64,000 nucleotides of DNA from Nostoc sp. NMS2 (GTDB lineage Bacteria; Cyanobacteriota; Cyanobacteriia; Cyanobacteriales; Nostocaceae): assembly GCF_017115105.1 (NCBI RefSeq), contig NZ_JABXKH010000176.1, positions 1-64,000 of the forward strand, in the 5' to 3' direction. The position numbers and the translations under genes were made by a program. The notes beneath the pieces are model-generated. The model did no database searches, was not told the DNA's origin, and worked only from the letters and a program-made list of their open reading frames with translations. Within the stretch, counting starts at the first letter, position 1, and every line of letters begins with the position of its first letter. Positions 49,958-59,417 of the stretch are shown here, in pieces.

Positions 49958-51265
49958 ATGACAGCAATTAAAACAGCAATTAAATTACCACCTTCAAAAC
50001 ACGAATTTGCCGAGGTAATTCATCGCTTAGAAGCAGGCGGTGCAATGTTACCCGATTCTCCAGAAAATTTAATGCAAATCATCGGTTTATATAAAGCTTA
50101 TGCGGTGCCGATGGATTTTTACTGGCGTGACCTGCTTTATATTGCTGAAAACGAGTTTTTAAACCCGATTCCTTTCTTTAAATACTTCTTACCCAAAGAG
50201 TATTTAGAACTGCATAATCATTACGCTGGCAATGATGCCGATTTACGAATTTGGCGCGGCGAAGCTACTGCACATCCAGAACTTTTGGCATTTATCGAGA
50301 AGGGTGAAACTTTCAAAATGCCTAAGTTATTGCATCACTTATTCCACGATCGCATTAACATGGAGTTTGCTGAAGCTTGTATGCGGGCGATGTTGTGGCA
50401 CAGAGGGATGGGTGGACAATTTGACCCTTACCTAGATTCAGACGAATACAAAGCCAACGCTGACCGAGCAATTAAAGCTTATTTTCAAGGAAACCCAGTT
50501 ATGCTGGGGCTTTACAAGCTGTTCCCCGATATGTTTTTGGAACAGTGCCGCCAGATGTCGTACTACGCTAATCTGGGCTTATTCTGGGAAATCATGGCCC
50601 CGGTATTCTTTGAAATGTCCGATCGCTATGACGAAGGTACCATTAGCAGCGTCCCAGAGGCAATGAGCTTCTTAGTTAATGGTATATTTGCGATCGCAGG
50701 TCGTCCCATTTATCATCACGTTTACATTCGCGGCGAATGCTACGAAATTATCCCCAAATCTAAGGGTTTTATGTGGCTATACGAAGCTGCATTACCTTAT
50801 GTAGAAGCCGTTTTCTACCGCACCGCACCCTTTCGAGGGACAAAATCTTATAATGCTCAAGCGCGTCAAGTACCAGAAGACCAAAAAGACTTTCACTTTG
50901 GTATTCTTTACGCTGATGTATTTCCAGTGGGTACTGCTGGCATTCCCCCCACATTATTAATGCAAGATATGTTGCATTTTTTGCCCCCATATCTTGTTGA
51001 TTATTACAGCCAACATTGCCGGGGTGAAGAAGATATGTTGATTCAGTTGGGAGTTAGTTTTCAACGCTCAATGTACTGTGTTACTTCTGCGGTAATTCAA
51101 GCATTGAGATCTGCACTTTTATATCCTTTAGATGACCCAAATCCCAAGCATTTACAAGCCAATCGAGACTTCTTTGAAATGCAGATAAATCGCTTTACTC
51201 GTCCTGAATATAACATTCGTGATGCTGCTCGTTTAGGGAGTATTCAAAAGCAAGATTATAGATAA
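49958..51265 (+). CDS. CO2 hydration protein (CupA/CupB, ChpX/ChpY family)
   Basis: A 435-residue soluble protein of the Cup/Chp family, which sits at the NdhD/NdhF end of NDH-1MS and catalyses CO2 hydration. Recognisable blocks: ENEFLNPIPFFKYFLPKEYL (about 67-86), NHYAGNDADLRIWRGEATAH, DRINMEFAEACMRAMLWHRG (about 131-150), and VFPVGTAGIPPTLLMQDMLH. Paired His/Cys-rich patches could bind zinc. CupA is the low-CO2-induced form and CupB the constitutive one. No CupS-type (fasciclin) gene follows, which favours CupB with ndhF4/ndhD4, but I cannot decide from sequence alone. Confidence 0.9.
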   Translation: MTAIKTAIKLPPSKHEFAEVIHRLEAGGAMLPDSPENLMQIIGLYKAYAVPMDFYWRDLLYIAENEFLNPIPFFKYFLPKEYLELHNHYAGNDADLRIWRGEATAHPELLAFIEKGETFKMPKLLHHLFHDRINMEFAEACMRAMLWHRGMGGQFDPYLDSDEYKANADRAIKAYFQGNPVMLGLYKLFPDMFLEQCRQMSYYANLGLFWEIMAPVFFEMSDRYDEGTISSVPEAMSFLVNGIFAIAGRPIYHHVYIRGECYEIIPKSKGFMWLYEAALPYVEAVFYRTAPFRGTKSYNAQARQVPEDQKDFHFGILYADVFPVGTAGIPPTLLMQDMLHFLPPYLVDYYSQHCRGEEDMLIQLGVSFQRSMYCVTSAVIQALRSALLYPLDDPNPKHLQANRDFFEMQINRFTRPEYNIRDAARLGSIQKQDYR

Positions 51266-51664
51266 GAGATCCCCCCCATTTATCGCAGGGCTGTTTCATT
51301 CCCTAAAACCGATAAAATTGCAAGTAGGCTTTGAATTCGGGAGCATCCCAATGTTTCGCATAATACTTTTCAAACATCCTCTAAGGGGGTTAGGGACTTC
51401 CAAATAAAAAAATACTCAACTATTTCTTGTGGGGGTGGGCATCTTGCCCGCCTTTGTATACGAGCGGGCAAGATGCCCACCCCACAAGATTGGATAATTT
51501 ATTTGTTGAAAGTCCCTTTGGGCAACTCTAGAAGACTTGTGTGTACACCGTAGGAGTCGGGGAGGGACGGGTTTTACTACGCAAAACCTCTTAGTAGTCT
51601 TTTTATATAGATTTTCCGTCACGGATAATATAAAGGAGTAATATAGCTCCTCACACAAGTAGCA
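51266..51664. other. Repeat-rich gap before the peptidase gene
   Basis: Contains a solo end of the 42364-type element (51287-51304), a large hairpin (51426-51488) and the ACTTGTGTGTACACCGTAG end (51537-51555). No gene; the 80-codon minus-strand frame is repeat translation. Confidence 0.6.
51426..51488. repeat. Large hairpin, about 23-bp arms
   Basis: GGTGGGCATCTTGCCCG and CGGGCAAGATGCCCACC are perfect complements, extended outward to CTTGTGGGG / CCCCACAAG. It shares CCCACCCCACAAGAT with the repeats at 16601 and 24957. Confidence 0.85.
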
Positions 51665-52945
51665 ATGACTTCAACCCTGCGGAATTTAACTCGTCTTCAT
51701 AGCCCAACCCTGCATCAGTTACCCAATGGTTTGACAATCATCGCGGAGCAGATGCCAGTTGATGCTGTAAACCTCAACTTATGGATTAAAGTTGGTTCAG
51801 CCGTAGAATCTGATGCCATTAACGGTATGGCTCATTTTTTAGAACACATGATTTTTAAGGGAACAGAACGATTGGCTAGCGGCGAGTTTGAACGTCGAAT
51901 TGAAGAACGGGGTGCTGTCACCAATGCCGCTACTAGCCAAGACTATACTCATTACTATATAACCACTGCCCCCAAAGATTTCGCCCAGCTTGCTCCACTA
52001 CAAATAGATGTAGTATCAAATGCTAGTATTCCTGATGATGCTTTTGAACGTGAACGATTAGTAGTTTTAGAAGAAATTAGGCGTTCTGAGGATAATCCCC
52101 AACGGCGGACATTTCGGCGGGCGATGGAAACAGCGTATAATGAGCTACCTTATCGCCGTGCGGTATTGGGGCCAGAATCGGTGATTGCCGAACTTAAACC
52201 CCAACAGATGCGGGATTTTCATAATATTTGGTATCAACCCCAGTCAATTACTGCTGTAGCTGTGGGCAATTTGCCTGTAGAAGAATTAATTGCGATCGTT
52301 GCGGAAGGATTTACAAAAACACTCAGCACAGACGTGATGAATCGCGTCTCTACCCACTCCCCATTAAATCCTGAGTCACCATTTACAGAAATTGTCCGTC
52401 GAGAATTTATAGATGAAAGTCTCCAGCAAGGGAGGCTAGTGATGGTTTGGCGGGTTCCAGGAATGTCGCAGTTAGATCGCACCTATGGATTGGATGTTTT
52501 AGCAGGAGTTTTGGGACATGGAAGGACATCAAGACTGGTGAGAGATTTACGAGAAGAACGGGGATTAGTTTCTTCAATTTCTGTGAGCAACATGAGCAAT
52601 CAGCTGCAAGGGACATTTTACATTTCAGCTAAATGTGCAGTAGAAAATTTAGCAGAAGTAGAGGATGCGATCGCTCAACATATTCGCACAGTCCAAACCG
52701 AGTTAGTCACAGAGTCAGAAATTGCCCGTGTACGGCGGCGAGTAGCGAACAGATTTATTTTTGGCAATGAGACACCAAGCGATCGCACTGGGTTGTATGG
52801 TTATTATCATTCCTTGGTGGGAGATTTAGAACCCGCCTTGAACTACCCAGATTATATTCAAAGCCAAGATGCAACTGACTTAATGCAAGCAGCCAAAGAG
52901 TATCTTTCCGCAGATGCTTATGGTGTAGTTGTCGTTAAACCGTAA
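51665..52945 (+). CDS. M16-family zinc peptidase (processing-peptidase type)
   Basis: A 426-residue peptidase. The inverted zinc motif HFLEH (His57, Glu60, His61) is followed by the distant Glu in VVLEEIRRSEDNPQRR (about 134-140). FERRIEERGAVTNAATSQDY (about 77-96) and YQPQSITAVAVGNLPVEELI are typical M16 text; the C-terminal half (about 230-420) is the inactive second domain. Members degrade signal peptides or transit-like peptides, or process proteins. It is monocistronic; the gap before it carries repeats. A single active domain protein of normal length. Confidence 0.93.
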   Translation: MTSTLRNLTRLHSPTLHQLPNGLTIIAEQMPVDAVNLNLWIKVGSAVESDAINGMAHFLEHMIFKGTERLASGEFERRIEERGAVTNAATSQDYTHYYITTAPKDFAQLAPLQIDVVSNASIPDDAFERERLVVLEEIRRSEDNPQRRTFRRAMETAYNELPYRRAVLGPESVIAELKPQQMRDFHNIWYQPQSITAVAVGNLPVEELIAIVAEGFTKTLSTDVMNRVSTHSPLNPESPFTEIVRREFIDESLQQGRLVMVWRVPGMSQLDRTYGLDVLAGVLGHGRTSRLVRDLREERGLVSSISVSNMSNQLQGTFYISAKCAVENLAEVEDAIAQHIRTVQTELVTESEIARVRRRVANRFIFGNETPSDRTGLYGYYHSLVGDLEPALNYPDYIQSQDATDLMQAAKEYLSADAYGVVVVKP

Positions 52946-53240
52946 ATTAAAAATGGGGAATGGGGCACTTGTACTGAGCGAAGTCGAAGTATTGGGAATG
53001 GGGCATTGGGCATGAAGAAGAGACAAGGGAGACAAGGAAGAGGAGGGAGACAAGGGAGAGACTTGTTCAATAATTCCCCCTTGTCCCCCTTGTCTCCCTG
53101 CTCCCCTGCTCCCCTGCTCCCTCATCCCCCTCATCTTCCTCATCCCTTCAACACCCTGCTGTACTAATTGAATTGCTGTCACTTTGGTTGAAAGCTAGAT
53201 AACATTAGATTCGGCGTGTTTACTGTTCGGGAGTGCCAAA

Positions 53241-54413
53241 ATGTCTAAACAGCTGGGTCAAAAAATTGCACCTACACCTATATCAAATGATATCAATGTA
53301 GTGGATTTGATCGATCAATACTTCACTGCTTACAACTCAGCGCGGTTGCGGGAAATCTGCCAACTTCTGAGTCGTGATGTGCTAACCGAAGGTGTCACGG
53401 TGGGAGTTAGCCTTTCGGGTGCGATGACACCGGCAGGATTTGGGGTTTCAGCGCTTGCACCTTTAATTCGGAACGGCTTTATTGACTGGATGATTAGTAC
53501 TGGTGCAAATCTTTACCACGATATGCACTACGGTTTGGGTTTTGAACTCTTTGCTGGTAATCCGTTTTTAGATGATGTGAAACTACGTCAGGAGGGGACT
53601 ATTCGCATCTATGACATTATTTTTGGTTACGATGTGCTATTAGAAACTGATGCGTTCATCCGCAAGATTCTGCAAGGGGAAGCGTTTCAGAAGCGGATGG
53701 GAACTGCTGAGTTTCACCATTTACTGGGTAAGTATGTTCGGGAAGTAGAAAAGCAACTGGGTGTGCAGCATTCCTGCTTGCTGGCTACAGCTTATGAGTA
53801 CGGCGTGCCTATATATACGTCTTCTCCAGGAGATAGCTCTATTGGGATGAACGTGGCAGCTTTGGCTTTGGAAGGTTCGCAGTTGGTGTTAGATCCATCA
53901 ATTGACGTAAATGAAACAGCTGCGATCGCATATAATGCCCGTGAGTCAGGCGGTAAAAGTGCGGCTGTAATTCTCGGTGGCGGTAGTCCTAAGAACTTTT
54001 TACTACAAACTCAACCGCAACTTCACGAGGTATTAGGACTAGAAGAACGAGGACACGATTATTTTGTCCAGTTTACCGATGCACGTCCAGATACAGGCGG
54101 TTTGTCTGGAGCAACCCCATCAGAAGCCGTTAGCTGGGGTAAGATTGACCCGGAAGAGTTACCTAACACAATTGTTTGTTATACCGATAGCACAATCGCT
54201 CTACCACTGGTAACAGCATACGTCTTGAATAAGTGCCAGCCTCGTCCCCTGAAGCGTGTGTACGACAAGCGAGAAGCAATTCTGGATAAACTGCAAAAAG
54301 ACTATCTAGCAGCCAAAACCCAATCATCAGATCAGATTCCCGCAGCAGTGGCTGAAAGTGCTTCACAACAGACAGCGACTTATCCCTGTGGACGGTTAAT
54401 TCCGAATCATTAG
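53241..54413 (+). CDS. Deoxyhypusine-synthase-like protein
   Basis: A 390-residue member of the DHS fold. NAARLREICQLLSRDVLTEG-type start (about 31-52), SGAMTPAGFGVSALAPLIRN (about 60-79), YTSSPGDSSIGMNVAALALE and the catalytic-lysine loop VILGGGSPKNFLLQTQ (Lys251) followed by TGGLSGATPSEAVSWGKI are diagnostic. In eukaryotes it makes deoxyhypusine on eIF5A; bacteria lack that partner, and bacterial DHS-like proteins can act as homospermidine synthases, so a polyamine role is likely. It uses spermidine and NAD by family. It stands alone between repeat-rich gaps. Confidence 0.9.
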   Translation: MSKQLGQKIAPTPISNDINVVDLIDQYFTAYNSARLREICQLLSRDVLTEGVTVGVSLSGAMTPAGFGVSALAPLIRNGFIDWMISTGANLYHDMHYGLGFELFAGNPFLDDVKLRQEGTIRIYDIIFGYDVLLETDAFIRKILQGEAFQKRMGTAEFHHLLGKYVREVEKQLGVQHSCLLATAYEYGVPIYTSSPGDSSIGMNVAALALEGSQLVLDPSIDVNETAAIAYNARESGGKSAAVILGGGSPKNFLLQTQPQLHEVLGLEERGHDYFVQFTDARPDTGGLSGATPSEAVSWGKIDPEELPNTIVCYTDSTIALPLVTAYVLNKCQPRPLKRVYDKREAILDKLQKDYLAAKTQSSDQIPAAVAESASQQTATYPCGRLIPNH

Positions 54414-54797
54414 GGAGTAGGGAGCAGGGGGAGATGAGGGGGACAAGGAGGATAAGAGGGATAAGGGAGAATTATTAAACAAGTTTCTTCTTTGTCTTCC
54501 CCCTCTCCCCTATCTCTTCCCATGCCCATTGGATCTAGTAGTTAGTCTTTCATTGTGGTATGAAAACAGACTTGATATTTATCTTTAAAAGGAAGAGTAA
54601 AAGAGGATATTTCAGGGGGTAAGAAGAAAAAATGCTAAAGAGAACTATTATTAGATAATTTCAGCCCACTTGAGTGGACTTTGGCTATCAGCCTTGCACT
54701 TCAGCATAGGGCGGGATGTCGAGCAAGTGCGATACTTTAAAAAGTATAAAAAATTATTCTGTAATATAATAGTCGTGTTTTTTATTAAATATCGTTT
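54414..54797. other. Gap with purine-rich repeats and probable GH10 promoter
   Basis: Begins with the GGGAGCAGGGGGAGATGAGG simple repeat, then a CCACTTGAGTGGACTTTGG hairpin (54665-54683). TATAAT at 54765-54770, 27 bases before the GH10 start codon, is a plausible -10 element; no clear -35. Confidence 0.4.
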
Positions 54798-55955
54798 ATG
54801 CCTTATCGCAGAAAATTTTTAAAAAGAGCAGGATACACAACCCTTTCTGCCTTATTGACTATGGGGTTTTTACAAAAGGATAAGCAGAAGGAAGATGGTA
54901 GCACAAATGCTGCTCCGGCAAATTATCTAAGTGCAAATGTCAATTCTCCCCTTCGACAATTAGCAGCCGCCAAAGGCAAGCGTTATGGCGCAGCAGTTTC
55001 TACTGATATTTTGCTAAAAGAGAAGGATTACGCTGACCTAATTGCTCGTGAATGTTCGATAGTGACACCAAATGGTGAATTAAAATGGAACGCCACTGAA
55101 CCACAGCCAGGAAAATTTACCTTTGAATCAGCAGATGCGATCGCTGGTTTCTGCCAAAAGCATAATATAGAATTGCACGGGCATACCCTTTTCTGGCACA
55201 TGGGAAAACCAGACTGGCTTCCTTACCCCCCCACTCTTAAAATGCTCGAACGCCATGTTACAGGAGTCATGGGTCATTATCGCAATAGCCCCGTTTTGAA
55301 ATCTTGGGATATTGCCAATGAAATCATCGCTGATAGTGAAAAGGAAACTGATAATCCTACCTACGGTTTGCGTAAAGGGGTAAAACGAGAATTAATTCGA
55401 GATTTGTTTTTATTAGCAGCTTCAGTTGATAGTAGCAAGAAATTTTACCTCAACGATTTCGGCATCGAAGGTGCTACATGGAAATCAGAACGTTTCTTAA
55501 AAATGGTCGAATATCTGAAGAATAGTGGCGTTAAAATTGACGGCGCAGGTATCCAATCACATCTATGGTTTTCTACTGCTTATGGTTTTGATGAAAAAGG
55601 ATTTAATTCCGTCTTAAAACGACTTAACGATCTGGAAGTTAAACCTCTAATCACAGAATTAGATATTATCATTGATACCCCACTGCCCGATAGTATCAAA
55701 AAGCTAGACCAGATGGTAGCCGACAGTTACAAGCGATATCTTGACCTCTGCTTTGCGGCTGGAGTTGATACTGTAATCACATGGGGAATCACCGACCGTC
55801 ATACCTGGATACGTCATCCTGACTGGATACCAGGAAAAACATTTAGAAACAATCCAAGTCTCTGGAAATTTCTGCGTCCACTTCCCTTCGATGAAAACCT
55901 ACAACCTAAACTTGCTTGCAACGCCATTGCCAAGGCTTTTCAGCAAGCAACCTAA
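54798..55955 (+). CDS. Glycoside hydrolase family 10 protein (endo-xylanase type), exported
   Basis: A 385-residue secreted enzyme. The N-terminus has a Tat-like leader (RRKFLKRAGYTTLSALLTMG). The GH10 barrel (about 52-380) shows HGHTLFWHMGKPDWLPYPP (about 131-149), acid/base Glu175 in WDIANEIIAD, and nucleophile Glu287 in PLITELDIII, then WGITDRHTWI. GH10 enzymes cut beta-1,4-xylan or related glycans. A cyanobacterium has no obvious xylan diet, so remodelling of its own sheath or exopolysaccharide is inferred; the glycan cluster begins 245 bases beyond, on the opposite strand. Length is normal for a single-domain GH10. Confidence 0.93.
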   Translation: MPYRRKFLKRAGYTTLSALLTMGFLQKDKQKEDGSTNAAPANYLSANVNSPLRQLAAAKGKRYGAAVSTDILLKEKDYADLIARECSIVTPNGELKWNATEPQPGKFTFESADAIAGFCQKHNIELHGHTLFWHMGKPDWLPYPPTLKMLERHVTGVMGHYRNSPVLKSWDIANEIIADSEKETDNPTYGLRKGVKRELIRDLFLLAASVDSSKKFYLNDFGIEGATWKSERFLKMVEYLKNSGVKIDGAGIQSHLWFSTAYGFDEKGFNSVLKRLNDLEVKPLITELDIIIDTPLPDSIKKLDQMVADSYKRYLDLCFAAGVDTVITWGITDRHTWIRHPDWIPGKTFRNNPSLWKFLRPLPFDENLQPKLACNAIAKAFQQAT

Positions 55956-56200
55956 TACTTTACCCAGACGTAAATAGCGCTTTCAAGTGTCATTCTTAAC
56001 GAAGTATGTGGGGATATTATTCATCATTTACGATGATGATACATAAAGTGTCTTGATTAATTAGTCAGAAACCCCAGCCCTAAAGGGCGAGGCTTGAAAA
56101 AGCCTAAATTTGACCAGTCTAAGTTATTCAGCCTTAATACAGTATTTCATAAATTCGTGACAAATTAAGTGACGTACTGGTGAGGCTTGGCGAAACTCAA

Positions 56201-57025
56201 TTATGCTACAAACTTGTGGAATCTTGTACTGAGAAATAGCCGCATTCTATTTTTTTTTTGTTGGCTTGGCATACTCCAAATTTCTCGTAAAAATAATGTA
56301 GCTACAAACCAAGGCTCAAGCAAGTAACGTTTCCAAAGTCTTTTCGGTTCAGATAACAAACGATACAACCATTCCAAACCAACCCTTCCCATCCAGCGAG
56401 GAGGAGTAGGTACTGCTCCTGCTACATAGTCCATACAGGCTCCACTAGTCAAAATAGTGTTGGCATCAATATATTCCAGATTTTCCAAAATCCAATGCTC
56501 TTGGCGTGGCATACCCATTCCCACCATTAATACATGAGGTTTGTAAGCATTAATTGCAGCCAGAGTGGCAAGATTTTCTTCACTATCTTTATCCATATCA
56601 ATATAGCCATGAGCGCAAGCAATCTGTAAACCAGGAAATTTCTGGCGCAAAATACTTGCTCCTTGTTCCGCCACTCCTGGCTTTGAACCTAAGTAGAATA
56701 CACGCCAGTCTTTATTAGCTGCTTCTGCCATCAGAGGCCATACCCAGTCAGCATAGGTTACTCTTTGTTCTCGTTTCATTGGAAAACCTAACAACTTTCC
56801 AATAAACAATAGAGGCATACCATCAATATGGATAAATTCAGCCTTGGCATAAAACGCTTGCATCTTTGGGTCGTTATGAAAGAGATAAAGACTATGCAAG
56901 TTGTGATTAGCAATAATCCATTTCTCCTTTTTCTCAATAGATTCTTCAATTAATAAATTTAACTCTGGGATAGAGAGTGCATCAACTTTAATACCAAGAA
57001 GTTTATAAGAAAATCGATTTTTCAT
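56201..57025 (-). CDS. WecG/TagA/CpsF-family glycosyltransferase (GT26)
   Basis: A 274-residue enzyme. NHNLHSLYLFHNDPKMQAFY (about 40-59), the catalytic-Asp segment FIHIDGMPLLFIGKLLGFPM, WRVFYLGSKPGVAEQG and VLMVGMGMPRQEHWILENLE (about 165-184) are GT26 hallmarks. These transfer ManNAc/ManNAcA-type residues to a lipid-linked primer in cell-wall or exopolysaccharide synthesis. It is the last gene of the minus-strand glycan cluster. A run of ten A in the coding strand (near residue 253) makes the C-terminus prone to slippage. The C-terminal part is basic and amphipathic, possibly a membrane anchor. Confidence 0.93.
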   Translation of the reverse strand: MKNRFSYKLLGIKVDALSIPELNLLIEESIEKKEKWIIANHNLHSLYLFHNDPKMQAFYAKAEFIHIDGMPLLFIGKLLGFPMKREQRVTYADWVWPLMAEAANKDWRVFYLGSKPGVAEQGASILRQKFPGLQIACAHGYIDMDKDSEENLATLAAINAYKPHVLMVGMGMPRQEHWILENLEYIDANTILTSGACMDYVAGAVPTPPRWMGRVGLEWLYRLLSEPKRLWKRYLLEPWFVATLFLREIWSMPSQQKKNRMRLFLSTRFHKFVA

Positions 57026-57181
57026 GATTTAAAGAATTTTTATTTTTAGAATTATGAGAGTTTATTTCAAAGGAAAGGTGAGTATTTAAAAATTAATTGC
57101 TAGCAATATTTAAATATTTCAAATCTTCAATACTAAAAAAATTATTTTTTTAGGTCTATATATTATTTGAAATAAACTTAA

Positions 57182-58333
57182 CTAAGAACGACTTACTTCC
57201 ATGAGAATTTGTGCGATATTCTGCGCTCTTGCATTCCAGGAATATTTCTCTGTAATTAAGGTATATGCTGTATCTACAAGTGATTGATATTTCTCAAAAT
57301 TTGAAGCTGCATCTAGCACTGTATTAGCGACTTCCTCAGTAGAATATCCTGTTACTAAAAGATGTTCCAAGTGCCGAAATTCTTCTAAACCTCGCAATCC
57401 TTCTGGTGTTGATACAACTAACTTTCTACTAGCGAAATAATCTAACGCTTTATTCCGAGCGCCACCGGCTACTGCTTGCTTAGAGAATGGTAGCAAAGCA
57501 ATATCTGCATATTTAACATATTTAACAAAATCCTCTCTTTTCGGTAAAAACCCCAAAAAAGAAAGATTAGAAGGTATTGGTTCTGAAACATCACTACTAT
57601 CCCTACCTATAACAACAAAATGTATTTTCTCCTGATTATTTTCAATATGTTTAGCAACCTGAATAGTCATTGACACAGACATATCATTACTTGGAAACTG
57701 AAATGTTTTAGGAGCAATAAGAATCACTATTTTTGCTGGTCTAAATTCTTGATAAGGGTCTTTGCTCAAAAACGATTCAGTATTTAGTAAGTCTTCAGTA
57801 ACTCCATTGCCGATACTATAAATCTGTTGTGGAGTTTTACCATACCACTGAGAAATTAGTTTAGGAATTGAGTCACCTGCTGCAATAATTGGACTACCAG
57901 AAAATATCAGAATTCCCTGAGCAATATATGTCTTAATACATTGTACAAACTCCTTGAAAGGATTGGCAACTGAAAACAAGCGCATCCAGTATTCATACGC
58001 TGAAAATGTATGGAAATCCAAGACAAGAGAGGAATTTCTGTGTTTTCTAAGCTTAAGTGAAATTAAAGCAGCTAATCCAGGTAACGTTTCTTGAGCATAA
58101 ACAATATCTGGACAAAACTCATCGATACATTTTTCTATAGTTTGAATATATGACTTCAGGCTTCTTGACCCAATCGAAATAGAAGGTGCATACTTAACAG
58201 ATGAACAATCTAATCCTAGCTGAAAAACATCAAAATACTTAGTAAGATATTGTCCTAGATAAAAAGGTCTAGTAAATGCACCAAATGGTTGACTAGAATC
58301 AAGTGTTGAGACAATTAGTAAGCGTTTACCCAT
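57182..58333 (-). CDS. Glycosyltransferase, GT4-like (GT-B fold)
   Basis: A 383-residue protein. KRLLIVSTLDSSQPFGAFTR opens the acceptor domain; the donor domain has IVILIAPKTFQFPSNDMSVS and HFVVIGRDSSDVSEPIPSNL (about 233-260), then YADIALLPFSKQAVAGGARN and KALDYFASRKLVVSTPEGLR (about 290-325), the nucleotide-sugar site equivalent with ARNKALDY replacing the usual E-x7-E. Substrate unknown. It is 156 bases upstream of the GT26 gene and 114 downstream of the GT2 gene in the same transcript. Confidence 0.85.
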   Translation of the reverse strand: MGKRLLIVSTLDSSQPFGAFTRPFYLGQYLTKYFDVFQLGLDCSSVKYAPSISIGSRSLKSYIQTIEKCIDEFCPDIVYAQETLPGLAALISLKLRKHRNSSLVLDFHTFSAYEYWMRLFSVANPFKEFVQCIKTYIAQGILIFSGSPIIAAGDSIPKLISQWYGKTPQQIYSIGNGVTEDLLNTESFLSKDPYQEFRPAKIVILIAPKTFQFPSNDMSVSMTIQVAKHIENNQEKIHFVVIGRDSSDVSEPIPSNLSFLGFLPKREDFVKYVKYADIALLPFSKQAVAGGARNKALDYFASRKLVVSTPEGLRGLEEFRHLEHLLVTGYSTEEVANTVLDAASNFEKYQSLVDTAYTLITEKYSWNARAQNIAQILMEVSRS

Positions 58334-58447
58334 AATATACTAATGATTTCAATATTTAATAATTGATTTTTTAATCTACATTTTTTAACTTATTTAGATA
58401 GTTATGAATTATCCAAATACCATTAGTAAACGATCCTAGTAGCAGAA

Positions 58448-59341
58448 TCAAACTTCTGAGTTGGTTTGGTTAATATCTTCAGAAAATGTGGGAGAAATTG
58501 CCAAATTTTTGTAACCAATAATTGCTCTTATATAGGGTAAAAACCAGTAAAATATCCATAATGGCCCAGAGTGTCTGATACAAAATATAGTCCAAGGCTT
58601 TAATGGAAATCCTTTAATTTGTAGTGCCTTTTTTAAGCGCTGTAATATACTTAAATTAGTATCTACCCAACTATTGCGGATAGAGTTTTTAGTACAAGTA
58701 CCAATATATTCAGGAGCTACCCATATTTGACAACCTAATTTACGCGCTCTGAGGGCATAATCTAAATCTCCTAAACTGTGAATAAAAGCTGTATCAATAT
58801 TGCCAACTTTTACTGCAACAGTTTTAGGGATTAGCACACAGTTCCCATACATAGCATCGCATTTTTGAATAACCGAACTTGGTTCTAAAAATTCAAACTT
58901 GTTAGAATACCACTTTTTAGATTTTACTGCTCCTCCATAGGTTGCTTTTCCTGTCATTGGGTCTTTAGTTGAACCAACTACAATTGAGTCTGGATAACCT
59001 TGTTCAGTCAAATCTTGATGAATTTGTAACAATTTACTGACAACATTGGCTTCTAGAAATGTGTCATCATTCAACCACAGATAATAGTCATATTGATTTT
59101 TTATCGCCTCACCAAAGGCGAGATGCATTCCTCCCACCCAAAATAAATTACCATTACCCTGAAGAATGTGTACCTCTGGATATTCTGCTTTGATAGCTTG
59201 TGTAGTCCCGTCAGAGCTACCATCATCAGTTAGATAAACATCACAATGATGTTTTTGCTCATATAAAGTATGTAGACAGGCGAGAGTTGTATTACGCCTG
59301 TTATGACAGGTCATAACTACAGCTATATTTGCTTTTTTCAT
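58448..59341 (-). CDS. GT2-family glycosyltransferase
   Basis: A 297-residue GT-A enzyme. VVMTCHNRRNTTLACLHTLY (about 8-27), the nucleotide-binding YLTDDGSSDGTTQAI, and the metal motif YYLWLNDDTFLEANV (about 86-100) mark GT2, rhamnosyltransferase-like. GKATYGGAVKSKKWY and SLGDLDYALRARKLG (about 190-204) are the acceptor side. Its C-terminus has a hydrophobic stretch (LWIFYWFLPYIRAIIGY). Likely cytoplasmic, peripheral to the membrane. Part of the glycan cluster, 76 bases after the upstream gene. Confidence 0.92.
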   Translation of the reverse strand: MKKANIAVVMTCHNRRNTTLACLHTLYEQKHHCDVYLTDDGSSDGTTQAIKAEYPEVHILQGNGNLFWVGGMHLAFGEAIKNQYDYYLWLNDDTFLEANVVSKLLQIHQDLTEQGYPDSIVVGSTKDPMTGKATYGGAVKSKKWYSNKFEFLEPSSVIQKCDAMYGNCVLIPKTVAVKVGNIDTAFIHSLGDLDYALRARKLGCQIWVAPEYIGTCTKNSIRNSWVDTNLSILQRLKKALQIKGFPLKPWTIFCIRHSGPLWIFYWFLPYIRAIIGYKNLAISPTFSEDINQTNSEV

Positions 59342-59417
59342 CCTATTTACCTCATGTAATTTCTATGGAAACAAGCAATACAAATAATAAAGCTAAACGT
59401 AATTATTTCCATTACGT

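Noticed and set aside
51640..51664. CTCCTCACAC-like motif before the M16 peptidase, resembling the Yfr1 core
   Set aside because: No flanking stem-loops of Yfr1 and two mismatches to the core; it is the leader of the peptidase gene.
56070..56110. CCCCAGCCCTAAAGGGCGAGGCTT resembling an IS200/IS605 end
   Set aside because: No transposase or second end nearby; the hairpin is short and could be coincidental.
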